Shown here in pieces: positions 26,580-36,307 of a stretch of DNA of 64,000 nucleotides; within the stretch, counting starts at the first letter, position 1; the number at the start of each line of letters is the position of its first letter. Where the stretch lies: contig CAVQBR010000002.1 of NCBI GenBank assembly GCA_963710865.1, positions 1,240,001 through 1,304,000 of the forward strand, written 5' to 3'. The position numbers and the translations under genes are program-made. The notes under the pieces were generated by a model. That model searched no databases and was not told the DNA's origin. It was given only the letters and a program-made list of their open reading frames with translations. Origin of the DNA: PRDV01 sp963710865 (lineage in GTDB: Bacteria; Babelota; Babeliae; Babelales; Babelaceae).

Positions 26580-26608
26580 AGTATACGGTATTTATGGAAA
26601 ACTTGCAA
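26580..26608 (-). promoter_or_regulatory. Promoter of the tRNA-His/tRNA-Pro/rodA unit
   Basis: On the minus strand TTGCAA is followed after exactly 17 bp by TATACT, ending 12 bp before the mature tRNA-His. This is a near-consensus sigma-70 promoter at the right distance. Confidence 0.7.
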
Positions 26609-26844
26609 AAAGTTTTACGAGAAAGCAACTTATGTATGCTTCATAGAGCTTTGGGTGTAATAGCGGTGCTATGCAACTTTTATTCTGGACGCTTCTGCTC
26701 AATTAAGTATCTGCAAAACTGCATTTGAAAGCCAAGAAGGCGGTAGAAACAAGGGTTGTAGGGTTACTAGTTGACTCTTTGTGTTTCGCGCGCAGGAGGT
26801 GTGAAGTGTTGCCTTGAATTTCTTGTTCTGTTTTCTTTAAGCAT

Positions 26845-26868
26845 AAGGAGGCCCTCATGGGCCTCCTT
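26845..26868. terminator. Perfect 10-bp hairpin ending the ankyrin cluster
   Basis: AAGGAGGCCC (26845-26854) and GGGCCTCCTT (26859-26868) form a perfect stem with a TCAT loop, about 28 bp after the stop of the minus-strand ankyrin gene. Related, less perfect GGGCCTCCC hairpins follow other genes of the cluster. Confidence 0.65.
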
Positions 26869-26896
26869 GGTACGATGGTAGTCTTTGCTTTCTTTT

Positions 26897-28789
26897 TCAA
26901 TCAGCGGACCCTACACGTTTTTTATCCGATTTTTCAAGTTCAGCTTGCTTGGCTGATCGCTTCTTTTCATTTTTTAGGAGTTTTATTAGTGCCAGATTCC
27001 GGCGTTTCAGAGCTAATCTGCCCCGTTTATCTGCAATCGGTGTATTTTTTACCCCTGCATCTCTAAGAAACTGCGCCATTGTGGTCTGGTGCATTTCGAT
27101 TGCAAGAAGCAAAGGAGTGCGTTCACTAAACCTGCAGGGCAGATCTAAGGGAACGCCTTCAGCTGCCAGCATTTTAACTATTTCAATATGCCCTTGTTGC
27201 GCAGCAGCGTGCAAAGGTGTAAGTCCTCTGCTATCACTTGCGTATATATTTGCATTAGCTTCTATGAGCGCTTTAACTGTCTCAATGTGACCATGAGTGG
27301 CTGCGACCAGTAAAGGAGTTGCATGGCTAGCAGTGGCAGGTAGTTCGGTATCTGCTTTGGCCGCCAAGAGAGATGTAACCATGCCAGTTTTTCCATGGCA
27401 GGATGCTTTAAATAAAGCCGTTTCACCATCTGCTGGATTTTGCATATTTATATTTAGTTTCACAGAAGCTCCTATAAGCAGATCAACGATTTCAGGTTGA
27501 TCACAGCGAACTGCGGAGCACAAGGTTGATTCTCCATTGGAAAAGAGGATATTGGGGTTTGCGCCAGCACATAAGAGCTGCTGAACTATGGCAATGTGAC
27601 CTTGCCTCATTGCAACATGTAAAGCTGTTTCGCCTAGTTCACCTGTTCTGTTTACGTCTGCTCCAGAATCAAGGAGTAACCGAATTATGTTTTCATGACC
27701 ATGCTTGGCAGCAAGAATTAAGGGAGTCTGCTCTTCTCCCGCAGCAGGCGTGAAAGGAGGCAGAGCGCCTTCCAATGAAAAAGAAACGTAATTGATATCA
27801 GTTTCGTTATTTAAAAAGCCTCGAACGCCTTCTAAGCTGCCATTTCGAACTTCACAAAGCAAGGCTTTTTGATTCTTGGGTTCGCTTATGAGTAAATTTG
27901 TGGTTGCGCCAGCATTTGCGAGAAGCTCCGCCATTTCATAGTCCCTTTGGCTCGCATAATCGCAGGCAGTGCTATCTTCAAATAGATCAAGCTGATGTAT
28001 AGTCACACTTGCCTCTAAGAGCAGTCTCACTATATCAGTATGCCCTTCATCTGCGGCAATGCGCAGGGCAGTAAGTCCGCCTCTCTCCGTGGCATATAGA
28101 TCTGCTCGAGCTGCTATGAGCGCTGCAACAGCTTCAGCATTACCCCTAGCAGCTGCGATTATTAAAGGAGTTGTATGGTTTGTAGCATGCGGTATCTCAG
28201 TGTTCGCACCTGCTGCTAGGAGCAGTTTAAGCGACGCAGTCTTGACGCGATCAGCTGCGGCCCAGAGTGCTGTTTCCCCAGCAGGGTTTTGCGTATCTAG
28301 ATTTACGGAAGCTGTAATAAGCAGATTAACGATTTCAGGTTGATCACGACAAACTGCCGCGTATAAGGTTGATGCTCCATCAGGAAAATGGATATTGGGG
28401 TTTGCGCCAGCTGACAGGAGCAGCTCGACGATATCAACGCGATCCATATCAATGGCAGTATGTAAAGCTGTTTCGCCGTTAAAACCGATGCTATTTGGGT
28501 TTGCACCAAAAGCAAGGAGTAACGAAACTATCTTTTTATGGCCAAACTCAATTGCAAGCTTTAAAGGCGTGTCACCGTTTCTAGAAAGCTTATTTGTATC
28601 AGCTTCATTATTTAAAAGGAATAGCGTATCTGCTAAATTACCTGCTCGAGCAGCCCAATGCAGGCGAGACCAATCTTCTTTTCCAGCCGGCATTGACAGA
28701 ATTGAAGTGCGCTCTTTTTGCAGTGCTTGTGCTGGTATGCTGTTTAGCAATTGCGTGATAAGAATGCTTAGTGAAATTATCTTATTCAT
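26897..28789 (-). CDS. Exported ankyrin-repeat protein (630 aa)
   Basis: A signal peptide (MNKIISLSILITQLLNSIPAQA) precedes LQ, matching the A-M-Q/A-L-Q junction of the other cluster members. From about residue 40 to 590 the chain is a continuous array of about 33-residue ankyrin repeats (NGDTPLKLAIEFGHKKIVSLL, GETALHTAIDMDRVDIVELL and so on), a fold for protein-protein binding. The C-terminus is Lys-rich (KNEKKRSAKQAELEKSDKKR). It lacks the Y-x-FGY C-terminal domain found in later members. Its repeats are diverged, so it is an older member of the cluster. Probably delivered outside the cell; target unknown. Confidence 0.9.
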   Translation of the reverse strand: MNKIISLSILITQLLNSIPAQALQKERTSILSMPAGKEDWSRLHWAARAGNLADTLFLLNNEADTNKLSRNGDTPLKLAIEFGHKKIVSLLLAFGANPNSIGFNGETALHTAIDMDRVDIVELLLSAGANPNIHFPDGASTLYAAVCRDQPEIVNLLITASVNLDTQNPAGETALWAAADRVKTASLKLLLAAGANTEIPHATNHTTPLIIAAARGNAEAVAALIAARADLYATERGGLTALRIAADEGHTDIVRLLLEASVTIHQLDLFEDSTACDYASQRDYEMAELLANAGATTNLLISEPKNQKALLCEVRNGSLEGVRGFLNNETDINYVSFSLEGALPPFTPAAGEEQTPLILAAKHGHENIIRLLLDSGADVNRTGELGETALHVAMRQGHIAIVQQLLCAGANPNILFSNGESTLCSAVRCDQPEIVDLLIGASVKLNINMQNPADGETALFKASCHGKTGMVTSLLAAKADTELPATASHATPLLVAATHGHIETVKALIEANANIYASDSRGLTPLHAAAQQGHIEIVKMLAAEGVPLDLPCRFSERTPLLLAIEMHQTTMAQFLRDAGVKNTPIADKRGRLALKRRNLALIKLLKNEKKRSAKQAELEKSDKKRVGSAD

Positions 28790-28897
28790 GTAAAAATCCT
28801 CTTGTTGTTATTATCCATTCTTCTGCTACTTGATTTTCAAGTGTGTTTCGTTCTGCTCCTTCGGCTAGCCTACAGTACGCAAGCTGCTTATCATTTG

Positions 28898-30586
28898 TTA
28901 GTTAGGATATTGATTTTCGTGCATCTGGCGCTTCTTGTCTGCTTGAGCGAGTCGGACCATCTTTCTCGTTCGCTTTGTCTGTCGCGAACTATCAATTGTA
29001 GGCATTATTGATGGCTCTGAAATCTCCTCTTGTGGTTGTAGTTCAACGAGTACCTGCTCTTCCTCATTGATTTCCTTCGCTGCTACTCGAGTTGCTGCTG
29101 TTTCATTTTGCAGTGCTCGGTAGAGCAGAGCTATTTCCTTTGGCTTGCAGCATTTTATTGCAGATCTTAAGAGCGATTCACCCTTTGCGTTGGTGATATT
29201 AATTTTCGCACCAGAAGCTACTAATAGTTTGATTGTCTCGCTATGATTTTCTTGGATTGCATGATGCAGAGGGGTTAATCCATGAAGGTCGGTCCCATTT
29301 ATATCTGCGCCTTTTTTTACTAGAATCTGAACTATCTTAGTATTTCCCTTTGAGGCGGCAACATGTAAGGGAGTTAATCCATCGCTATCGGTTGTATGAA
29401 TATTCGCTCCAGCAGCTATGAGCGCTTCTGCAGCTTCGGAATTGCGATGCTCAACGGCATTCATTAAAGGTGTACCACGTCTCTTAGCAGAGAGCTCCGT
29501 ATTTGCATGGGCTTCTAATAACAAATGAACAATTGGCATCCTGCCAAAACTGGCTGCGAGATATAAGGCTGTTGCTCCATCTACAGTACTTTGTGTATCT
29601 GCTGGAGCACCCGCTTGAAGCAGTAGTTTAACTATCTCAACTTGATTTATCCACGTTGCAAATTCGAGGGGGAATGCTACCTGGCACATGCGTACCGAAT
29701 CGAGAAACGTGATATTTGGATCCGCGCCCGCGCTAAGAAGCTCTTTAACGCGGGGAGCGTTGGCTTTGTAGAGTGCCATGTGCAAAGGTGTTTTTCCATC
29801 TTTTGATTTCTTATTTATATGCTGCAATCTTATTTCTGTATCATCAGCACCTCCAGCCGAGTTTTTTGACGCATTTACAAGAGCTGTCAATACTACTCGT
29901 ACCGTTTCTGGATTTGCAGCAAGGTGTAGTACTGTATTGCCAAGATGATCACATGCATTTATATTTGCATCAGATGTTAAGAGCAGCTCGACTATTTCCG
30001 TATGTCCTTGAGAGGCGGCAAGCAGCAAGGGGGTAAGGCCGTATTTATCCATTTGATCTATATAAGTATGAGCTTTTAATTGTTGAACGGCTGAAATATG
30101 GCCTGCCAATGCTGCAAGACTTAAAAGAGTACGACCTTCTTTCCCGAGAGATTGGTTAACATTTGCCCCACATTCAATGAGAATCTTTACGGCATCATCA
30201 TTTTGTTCGAGAATCATTTCTGCGAGCAACGGGAGTCGGTAGGGTGCTCTCAGTTGATTAAGATCATACTTGCCTCGCGTTATACATTCAAGAAAGCGGT
30301 GTTTTTTTATGTCGTAATCAGCCTTAGAATTGAGAATTTCAGAATATATATCTCCTGCACGATGACTAATTCGATCAGTTTCTAAAGATGTGAGTATGAG
30401 ATTGCAAACCTTGTCTTTTAAAGGGGTTTCTAGCAGGTTTAAATAGGTGTTCTCCTGTTTGAAAAAATCCCTCAGAAAGCAGCTTCTCATATACATATTT
30501 GGAACTTTTATCTTGGTTTTAACTGCTTCAAGGCTGTTTAATCCCTGAAAAAGGAGGAGTATGGCGAATAACTTTTTTTTCTGCAT
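28898..30586 (-). CDS. Exported ankyrin-repeat protein (562 aa)
   Basis: The start is set at ATG 30586 (AGGA ten bases upstream), where a signal peptide begins (MQKKKLFAILLLFQGLNSLEA); a frame to 30622 adds 12 residues without support. About 120 non-ankyrin residues (residues 23-120, including CNLILTSLETDRISHRAGDI) precede about eleven ankyrin repeats. This N-terminal region is also recognisable in the next gene (DALIRNFVFIPTESDQIRKG). The C-terminus is basic (QTKRTRKMVRLAQADKKRQ). No Y-x-FGY domain is seen. Role as a secreted binding protein is inferred. Confidence 0.88.
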   Translation of the reverse strand: MQKKKLFAILLLFQGLNSLEAVKTKIKVPNMYMRSCFLRDFFKQENTYLNLLETPLKDKVCNLILTSLETDRISHRAGDIYSEILNSKADYDIKKHRFLECITRGKYDLNQLRAPYRLPLLAEMILEQNDDAVKILIECGANVNQSLGKEGRTLLSLAALAGHISAVQQLKAHTYIDQMDKYGLTPLLLAASQGHTEIVELLLTSDANINACDHLGNTVLHLAANPETVRVVLTALVNASKNSAGGADDTEIRLQHINKKSKDGKTPLHMALYKANAPRVKELLSAGADPNITFLDSVRMCQVAFPLEFATWINQVEIVKLLLQAGAPADTQSTVDGATALYLAASFGRMPIVHLLLEAHANTELSAKRRGTPLMNAVEHRNSEAAEALIAAGANIHTTDSDGLTPLHVAASKGNTKIVQILVKKGADINGTDLHGLTPLHHAIQENHSETIKLLVASGAKINITNAKGESLLRSAIKCCKPKEIALLYRALQNETAATRVAAKEINEEEQVLVELQPQEEISEPSIMPTIDSSRQTKRTRKMVRLAQADKKRQMHENQYPN

Positions 30587-30674
30587 GTTCTGTATTCCTG
30601 TTCTGCGAAGATTTAAACTCAAAGGTCCTTCTATCTTATATTTTTTGTTGCTACAAATCGTAACAGACTGTTTT

Positions 30675-32153
30675 TTACTCGATATCGTTGTCTTCTTTTA
30701 TGCGTTTGGTGCTCAGATCTTCATCTTGCACATGTCTCTTGCCCCTGGTTGAATTTTCTGCAAGTTCTGGTCTTGGCAAAGCTGCATATTGAGTACGAAC
30801 AGAGAGCAATAATTGTTGAATCTCCTTATACTCTTTGATCACATTTAATACATCTGTGGACAAACTACTTGATTTGGTACTAAGGGTTGCTTGTATGAGC
30901 TTACAAATTTCTGTCACGCAGTCGCGAGCTGTCCACCTATCGCCAAATCGATTTTCGTTGCCAACTGGAACCAGTGTTGTTTTGAAGTGCAGCTTTTTTT
31001 TAGAAAGGGTAACTTTGTAACCAAAGTTGTAACCCTCATGAGTAGTTGCTTCTACGTTTACGCTCTGCTTCGGGCGTGTTTGCTCAGCTTCGCTATAGTT
31101 TTGTTCGGATGTTCCTAGCGCTTCTTCGTCTTTAACACCTAACAATGCTTTAACCACCTTGATATGCCTATTTTCCGTTGCAATGAATAAGGGGGTGAAC
31201 CCTTTAGCGGCAGCCTTATTTGGGTCTGCGCCCATTTCCAAAAGGATCTTAACCACTTCACTATGACCTTTTTGCGCTGCTATGAATAAGGGAGTTGTGC
31301 CTTCGCTGGTAGCCTTATCTGGGTCGGCATTCTTTTCTAATAGCGCTCTAACTATGTCACTGTGCCCTTTTATTGCGGCAAGAAAGAGGGCTGTTCTTCC
31401 ATCTTTGAGAGCTGCGTTTACTTCTGCATTCCCTTCTAATAGTGCATTAACAATGTCGGCCTGTCCGTTACCGGCTGCAATTATCAAGGGAGATTCTTCA
31501 ACTGTTTTATTGATGTCAACAAGAGGGTTTGCTAATAAGAATGCAACTGTGTGGCGATAGCCATAAGCCGCAGCATAAAATAAACGCGTTCCAAATTGGG
31601 CCGTTGCATTGATATCAGCTTGCTGTAATAACTGAGTAACTCCAAAGGAGTATCCAGTACGAATTGCGATCTCCAATGGGGCCGACTGTTGATTGAAATT
31701 AAGCGGGTCATATTCGATGAGAATCTGTACGGCATCATCCTGTTGTTCAAGCATCATCTCACACAATAGTGTCTTCTTAGGGAATCTTGGATGCTTTCTA
31801 TCTTTTTCGCGCTTCAGGTATGCTAAGAATTTACTTTTTTTTACAACGTAAGGATCCTTTGATCGTAATGTCTCTGAAAATAAATCTCCGTTGCCTTTGC
31901 GTATTTGATCGCTTTCTGTAGGAATGAATACAAAATTGCGAATTAGAGCGTCAATGTCTCGCGGTAGAGTCAGCTGAGGGGCCTTTTGAGGAATATCTTT
32001 TAGTGCTGAAAAATAACAATTTGGGTCTGCAAAAAGTGCCATCAATCTGCTGTAATTTATTTGGTCAGATTGCTCAACAATCTGTTGCATGCCATGAAGG
32101 GGAGTAGGGTTCACTAATGAGAATATAAAAAGTAGTGAAAAAGATTTATACAT
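30675..32153 (-). CDS. Exported ankyrin protein with C-terminal FGY domain (492 aa)
   Basis: A signal peptide (MYKSFSLLFIFSLVNPTPLHG) is followed by MQ, the junction seen in its paralogues. About 110 non-ankyrin residues precede five to six ankyrin repeats (about 140-320; GRTALFLAAIKGHSDIVRALL, EGTTPLFIAAQKGHSEVVKIL). A divergent copy of the cluster's C-terminal domain follows (EGYNFGYKVTLSKKK, then DRWTARDCVTEI and EYKEIQQLLLS). The tail reads GKRHVQDEDLSTKRIKED, a basic patch followed by acids, like an NLS. It bridges the older and newer members of the cluster. Confidence 0.9.
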   Translation of the reverse strand: MYKSFSLLFIFSLVNPTPLHGMQQIVEQSDQINYSRLMALFADPNCYFSALKDIPQKAPQLTLPRDIDALIRNFVFIPTESDQIRKGNGDLFSETLRSKDPYVVKKSKFLAYLKREKDRKHPRFPKKTLLCEMMLEQQDDAVQILIEYDPLNFNQQSAPLEIAIRTGYSFGVTQLLQQADINATAQFGTRLFYAAAYGYRHTVAFLLANPLVDINKTVEESPLIIAAGNGQADIVNALLEGNAEVNAALKDGRTALFLAAIKGHSDIVRALLEKNADPDKATSEGTTPLFIAAQKGHSEVVKILLEMGADPNKAAAKGFTPLFIATENRHIKVVKALLGVKDEEALGTSEQNYSEAEQTRPKQSVNVEATTHEGYNFGYKVTLSKKKLHFKTTLVPVGNENRFGDRWTARDCVTEICKLIQATLSTKSSSLSTDVLNVIKEYKEIQQLLLSVRTQYAALPRPELAENSTRGKRHVQDEDLSTKRIKEDNDIE

Positions 32154-32296
32154 AGCAATTGTCCTTTATTATGGTAGAGTATTGCAATTTTTTTGTGAAC
32201 GGCGCTGATGATCTAAGAACGAGCTACATTGTTAATCTGATGTCCTTATTTTTTTAATAACGTCGTCTCATTCCACTTACTTCCACCTCTGATCGA

Positions 32297-33520
32297 TTAC
32301 TCATCTTCAGCTCTCATACGTTTAGCCAGTGGTTTTGACAACCCAGTTGCTTTTGAGTTTCGCTTTTCTGTTTGTTCAGTAATTCGTCGGCCTGATTCTT
32401 TCATGTTTGGTCTTTTAGAGATGCCGGCTGATACTGAGCTCGCGTGTGGCAAATGAGGCTTCGAATTAAGCGATCTTGATAGCAATTGTTCGATATCTTC
32501 GTAGCTCTTCAGCTTGCTTATAAAGGTTTCGATATGTGGATTTGTTTGTTCAGTTTTCTCTATACGTCTACGTAACTGAGAGTTAAGTGTTGTTGTGCAC
32601 AGAAGAGGGGTCCACCTATCTCTCAAGCTGCCAGTTGTGTCTTTAGTAACCTGGATTTGTCCAGTATCCGTGCTGAGCGTAACCTTATAAGCAAATGTAT
32701 AACCCGGAAGCGTGTGAGTATCTTGTTGAGCGCCTGCCCACAGGAGCACTTGCACGACAGCAAGCCAGCCTTGTTCGCATGCAGCTAGCAACGCTGTCCG
32801 TCCCATGCTATCAGCTTTGTTAATGAGGGCGCCGCCATCTATGAGTGAACTCACGAGGTGAGTGTGGCCGTTTTGGGCTGCACTTATCAAAGCAGTTATT
32901 CCACGATTTGTCGCGGCATTTACATCTGTTCTGGTATCATTTAACAGCAGTTTAACTGTTTGCGCATGCCCTTTGTAAGCTGCAATAAGTAAGGGCGACC
33001 AACCATGAGCATCGGCCTTATTTACATCTGTTCTCGGATCATCCAGGAGCAAACTAATTACGTCAGTGTGATTATAATGCGCTGCTTCAAACAATGGGGT
33101 TCTTCCGGTATTCACTGGTTGGTTTACATCGATACGATCTGAAGTTAAAAGTTGTTGAACTAGTTTAGCGTGACCCTGCCAAGCTGCAATGAATAGAGGG
33201 GTTGCTCCATCATTTCGCGCTAACGTTACATCTGCATCCGCAGCTACGAGCTTTTGAACTACTTGATCTTGACCATAGAGAGTTGCGATAAGCAACGGGG
33301 TTGCCCCATCGTTTGCAGTGCCATTTATTTGCTTCTTGCAGTTTTTTAACAAAAACGTTAGGTAGTCTAAATTTCCGTTTCTTGCTACCGAATGGAAAGA
33401 GGACCAATCTTCATGTGGGTATCTGGTTGACACGGATTGCATTGCTTGGATTATTGGGTTTCCGAGGACTTGAGAGAGAAGGGCCCCTATTATAATTTTT
33501 TTCCTCATTTTAGCGCTCAT
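32297..33520 (-). CDS. Exported ankyrin protein with FGY-type domain (407 aa)
   Basis: A signal peptide lies within MSAKMRKKIIIGALLSQVLG and ends at QAMQ. Seven or so ankyrin repeats cover about residues 35-265 (DGATPLLIATLYGQDQVVQKL, GRTALLAACEQGWLAVVQVLL). A C-terminal domain begins PGYTFAYKVTLSTD and contains DRWTPLLCTTTLN and SYEDIEQLLSR. The tail ends KPLAKRMRAEDE, a basic cluster followed by acids. An alternative start at M5 is possible. Its promoter has the cluster consensus. Confidence 0.9.
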   Translation of the reverse strand: MSAKMRKKIIIGALLSQVLGNPIIQAMQSVSTRYPHEDWSSFHSVARNGNLDYLTFLLKNCKKQINGTANDGATPLLIATLYGQDQVVQKLVAADADVTLARNDGATPLFIAAWQGHAKLVQQLLTSDRIDVNQPVNTGRTPLFEAAHYNHTDVISLLLDDPRTDVNKADAHGWSPLLIAAYKGHAQTVKLLLNDTRTDVNAATNRGITALISAAQNGHTHLVSSLIDGGALINKADSMGRTALLAACEQGWLAVVQVLLWAGAQQDTHTLPGYTFAYKVTLSTDTGQIQVTKDTTGSLRDRWTPLLCTTTLNSQLRRRIEKTEQTNPHIETFISKLKSYEDIEQLLSRSLNSKPHLPHASSVSAGISKRPNMKESGRRITEQTEKRNSKATGLSKPLAKRMRAEDE

Positions 33521-33872
33521 TTATCTAAACTTTATTAACTGAAACTTTTATTACTACTAATTGTAAGCCTTATTTTTTTTATGTCAATGTGGGTTCCAGT
33601 TTAATCCCGCATCTATTTTCTCTAGAGAGCTTCCATCCAGGCCTGCTAGGCAAAACTTCTCAATGCAGCAAAATTGTCCGCACCATAGGCCGTGTGAGCT
33701 CGTGACGTCTTTAACATCAAGTTGCCAGTGTACCCTATGTTCAAACGTCTTACCCTTCGCCTTAGACGAATAGAACGATCCTCGTTTGTAGGTGTTTTGT
33801 CATGTCTGATAGGTGTTACATTCAAATTGCAGAGGGAATCCGTCGGGCCTCCCTCATAACGTACAACCGTTT
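33521..33872. other. Intergenic module between ankyrin genes
   Basis: Holds the conserved promoter of the gene on its left (33560-33587). At its right it has a weak GGGAATCC/GGCCTCCC hairpin (33834-33853) behind the stop of the gene on the right. The middle contains a version of the roughly 200-bp intergenic block shared with 36057-36307, 38840-39093 and 41778-42028. No gene is seen. Confidence 0.55.
33560..33587 (-). promoter_or_regulatory. Ankyrin-cluster promoter
   Basis: Minus strand TTGACA, 16 bp, TACAAT, about 40 bp upstream of the 32297-33520 gene. The same pair of boxes and spacing precedes five other ankyrin genes. Confidence 0.65.
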
Positions 33873-36056
33873 TTATTGTTCATCATCCCGCTTGGGTCGT
33901 TTGCCGTCAGATTGTTTCCAGTCTCTTTCTTCTTGATGTTGATTTTCTAGGCTCTGCAAAGTGGGCTGTGAACCATTGTGTTGACTGGAATGACTTGCTA
34001 TTGGTGCCAGAGCTGCGGCTGCAGCAGACCAAGTAAAAAAAGACGGGCTTGCATCCCATTTTGGAAAATCCAGCTTTAAATCAGCCATATCAGCTTTTCG
34101 TGCCTTCATTTCAGAGACGTGCTGCGATAGTAATCGTATAATTTGAGTAAAGTCATTGAGTTTGGTTTTATATGCTTGTAGATGCGGGTCTGCTTCTCCT
34201 ACCCCCGCAAGGAGTGTTTCTATTTGAGTATGAATTTGTGATGCGCAATCTATGGGTTTCAAGCTACTAAGCAAACAGCTACTAGCATCTTGTGTGACCA
34301 GTACGTCTATTTTGCCATTTGATAAGGTGACCGTATGGCCAAACTGGTAATCTCCGTTAGGGGAGATATCCGGGTTAGCACCTGCCTGCAAGAGCGCTTG
34401 CACTGCTTCTAGGTGGCCATTCTGAGACGCAACGAGCAATGGTGTGCATCCGTTATTATCGGTTTTATCGATTTCTGCACGCTGAGAGGATAGCTCTTTG
34501 ACGACGTCAGCATGACCATATTTGGATGCGAGAAACAAGGGAGTTGCTCCATCAGTAGCGTGGGCATTAACTTCTATATTGTCGGCAGCTAAAAGTGCTC
34601 GAACTACTGCAAGATGGCCTCCGTAAGCTGCTCCAAGCAAGGGTGTCCATCCAGTATTCGTAGCCTTATGTAGGTCTGCATGATTTATCAATAGTGCATT
34701 AACAATTTCAGCATAACCATTCGCTGATGCAAATAACAACGGAGTTGCTCCGTCTGTGGTGCGGGCCTTGTTAACGTCAACATTGGGAGCAGCTAATAGT
34801 GCTTGAACTATACCTAGGCGACCATTCTTCAATGCGAGTAACAAAGGAGTTTCTCCATCAGTAGTAAGGGGCTTGTTAACTTCATCATTAGAAGCAGCTA
34901 ATAGTGCCTGAACTACGGCAACATGGCCATACTCGATGGCTATACGCAAGGCTGTCCATCCATTTACAACTGTATCAACTGCATTATTATCTAATAACGC
35001 TTGAACTATTTCAACAGAGCCACGCGCGGCGGCTAAATGCAAGGGTGTGGCTCCGCGAGCAGTAGCCTTATTTGCATCGGCCTTCTTACTTAATAATGCT
35101 TGAACTGTTGAAAGATTGCCCTTGTGAACTGCAGCATGTAAGGGGGTTTCACTGTTAATATATTGCGTCTTGTCAACGTCTATATTTCGATGAGCTAAAA
35201 GTGCTTGGGCGACGGCACTATGGCCACTCCGTGCTGCAATATACAATGGAGTTATTCCATCAGCAGTAGTTGCCTTGTTAACATCTATATTGTTGGCAGC
35301 TAAAAGTGCTTGAACTACGCGTAAATGACCCCTTGCAGCTGCTACAAACAAGGGGGTGCATCCATTATTAGTTGCCTTGTTAACTTCTATATTGGCAGCA
35401 GCTAAAAGTGTTTTAACTGCTTTTTTATGGCCATTTTCAGCTGCGACATACAAGGGTGTGCATCCATCATTAGTTGCCTTGTTAACTTCTATATTGGCAG
35501 CAGCTAAAAGTGTTTTAACTGCTTTTTTATGGCCAGTTTCAGCGGCGGCAGCTAAAAGTGCTTGAACTACGCTTAAATGACCGTTTGCAGCTGCGACATA
35601 CAAGGGTGTGCATCCATCATTAGTTGCCTTGTTAACTTCTATATTTGCGGCAACTAGAAGTGCTCGAACTGCTTTTAAATGGCCATTCTCAGCTGCTGCA
35701 GCCAATGGTGTCGAGCCGTCATTCTTAGCCTTATTTACGTCTACATGCCTTCTCAATAATACGTTTACGATATTAGCGTGACCAGCTTGGGCCGCCATGA
35801 ATAAGGGAGTTGAGCTTTCTGGCACAGACGCGTTTGGATCTACGCCCTCTCTTAAAAGTCTCATAGTGTCGGTAAGATTACCAAGTTCTGCTGCTCGAAG
35901 CAAATCAAAAAGCTTGGAATGTGACCGGAGATTACCAAGTTCTTCGGGTTCGCATGCTTGAAGGAAAGGCTGGCTTGAGACTTTCTGCATTGCTTGGATG
36001 GTTATTTGGCTTAGTAATTGAATGAGTAGTACGCTTATGGTAATTTTTTTATACAT
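33873..36056 (-). CDS. Exported ankyrin protein with FGY domain and KRPKRDDEQ tail (727 aa)
   Basis: Signal peptide MYKKITISVLLIQLLSQITI ending at QAMQ, then about 17 ankyrin repeats (residues about 45-560) and the C-terminal domain (GDYQFGHTVTLSNGK ... LKPIDCASQIHTQIETLL ... DFTQIIRLLSQH). It ends KQSDGKRPKRDDEQ, a candidate nuclear localisation signal. The repeat LLAAANIEVNKAT is present in several near-identical copies, and one copy is fused out of phase (ALLAAAAETGHKKAV), a trace of repeat slippage. The promoter and GATATC-containing leader with AAGGA match its paralogues. Confidence 0.92.
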   Translation of the reverse strand: MYKKITISVLLIQLLSQITIQAMQKVSSQPFLQACEPEELGNLRSHSKLFDLLRAAELGNLTDTMRLLREGVDPNASVPESSTPLFMAAQAGHANIVNVLLRRHVDVNKAKNDGSTPLAAAAENGHLKAVRALLVAANIEVNKATNDGCTPLYVAAANGHLSVVQALLAAAAETGHKKAVKTLLAAANIEVNKATNDGCTPLYVAAENGHKKAVKTLLAAANIEVNKATNNGCTPLFVAAARGHLRVVQALLAANNIDVNKATTADGITPLYIAARSGHSAVAQALLAHRNIDVDKTQYINSETPLHAAVHKGNLSTVQALLSKKADANKATARGATPLHLAAARGSVEIVQALLDNNAVDTVVNGWTALRIAIEYGHVAVVQALLAASNDEVNKPLTTDGETPLLLALKNGRLGIVQALLAAPNVDVNKARTTDGATPLLFASANGYAEIVNALLINHADLHKATNTGWTPLLGAAYGGHLAVVRALLAADNIEVNAHATDGATPLFLASKYGHADVVKELSSQRAEIDKTDNNGCTPLLVASQNGHLEAVQALLQAGANPDISPNGDYQFGHTVTLSNGKIDVLVTQDASSCLLSSLKPIDCASQIHTQIETLLAGVGEADPHLQAYKTKLNDFTQIIRLLSQHVSEMKARKADMADLKLDFPKWDASPSFFTWSAAAAALAPIASHSSQHNGSQPTLQSLENQHQEERDWKQSDGKRPKRDDEQ

Positions 36057-36091
36057 TTTTGATATCCTTTTTAAGTGGGGCGATGGTATTA

Positions 36092-36119
36092 ATTGTAAAC
36101 TTTATTATTAATCTGTCAA
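36092..36119 (-). promoter_or_regulatory. Ankyrin-cluster promoter
   Basis: Minus strand TTGACA, 16-bp spacer, TACAAT, about 36 bp before the 33873-36056 gene. Confidence 0.7.
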
Positions 36120-36269
36120 CATTTAATTCAGCTGGGGGCAGTTGGCGAGTGATCTCTTTAATTTTTATGGAGATAGGTTTACGCTTTGTAAGCGACGACT
36201 AGAACGATCATCGTTGTTGGTGCTTTGTCATGTCTTGTAGGTGTCACCTATAAAAGCTTCAATTGAATA

Positions 36270-36289
36270 GGGAAGCCGTCGGGCCTCCC
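36270..36289. terminator. GGGAAGCC/GGCCTCCC hairpin
   Basis: Eight-bp stem with one A/C mismatch and a GTCG loop, about 20 bp after the stop of the 36308-38839 gene. No T-tract. Equivalent hairpins occur at 39055-39074 and 41990-42009. Confidence 0.4.
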
Positions 36290-36307
36290 TCATAAATCAC
36301 AACCGTT

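Larger units (their letters stand above)
26569..26896. other. Intergenic between tRNA-His and the ankyrin cluster
   Basis: Contains the tRNA promoter at its left end and the terminator hairpin at 26845-26868. Between them I see no gene, repeat or conserved motif. Confidence 0.5.
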
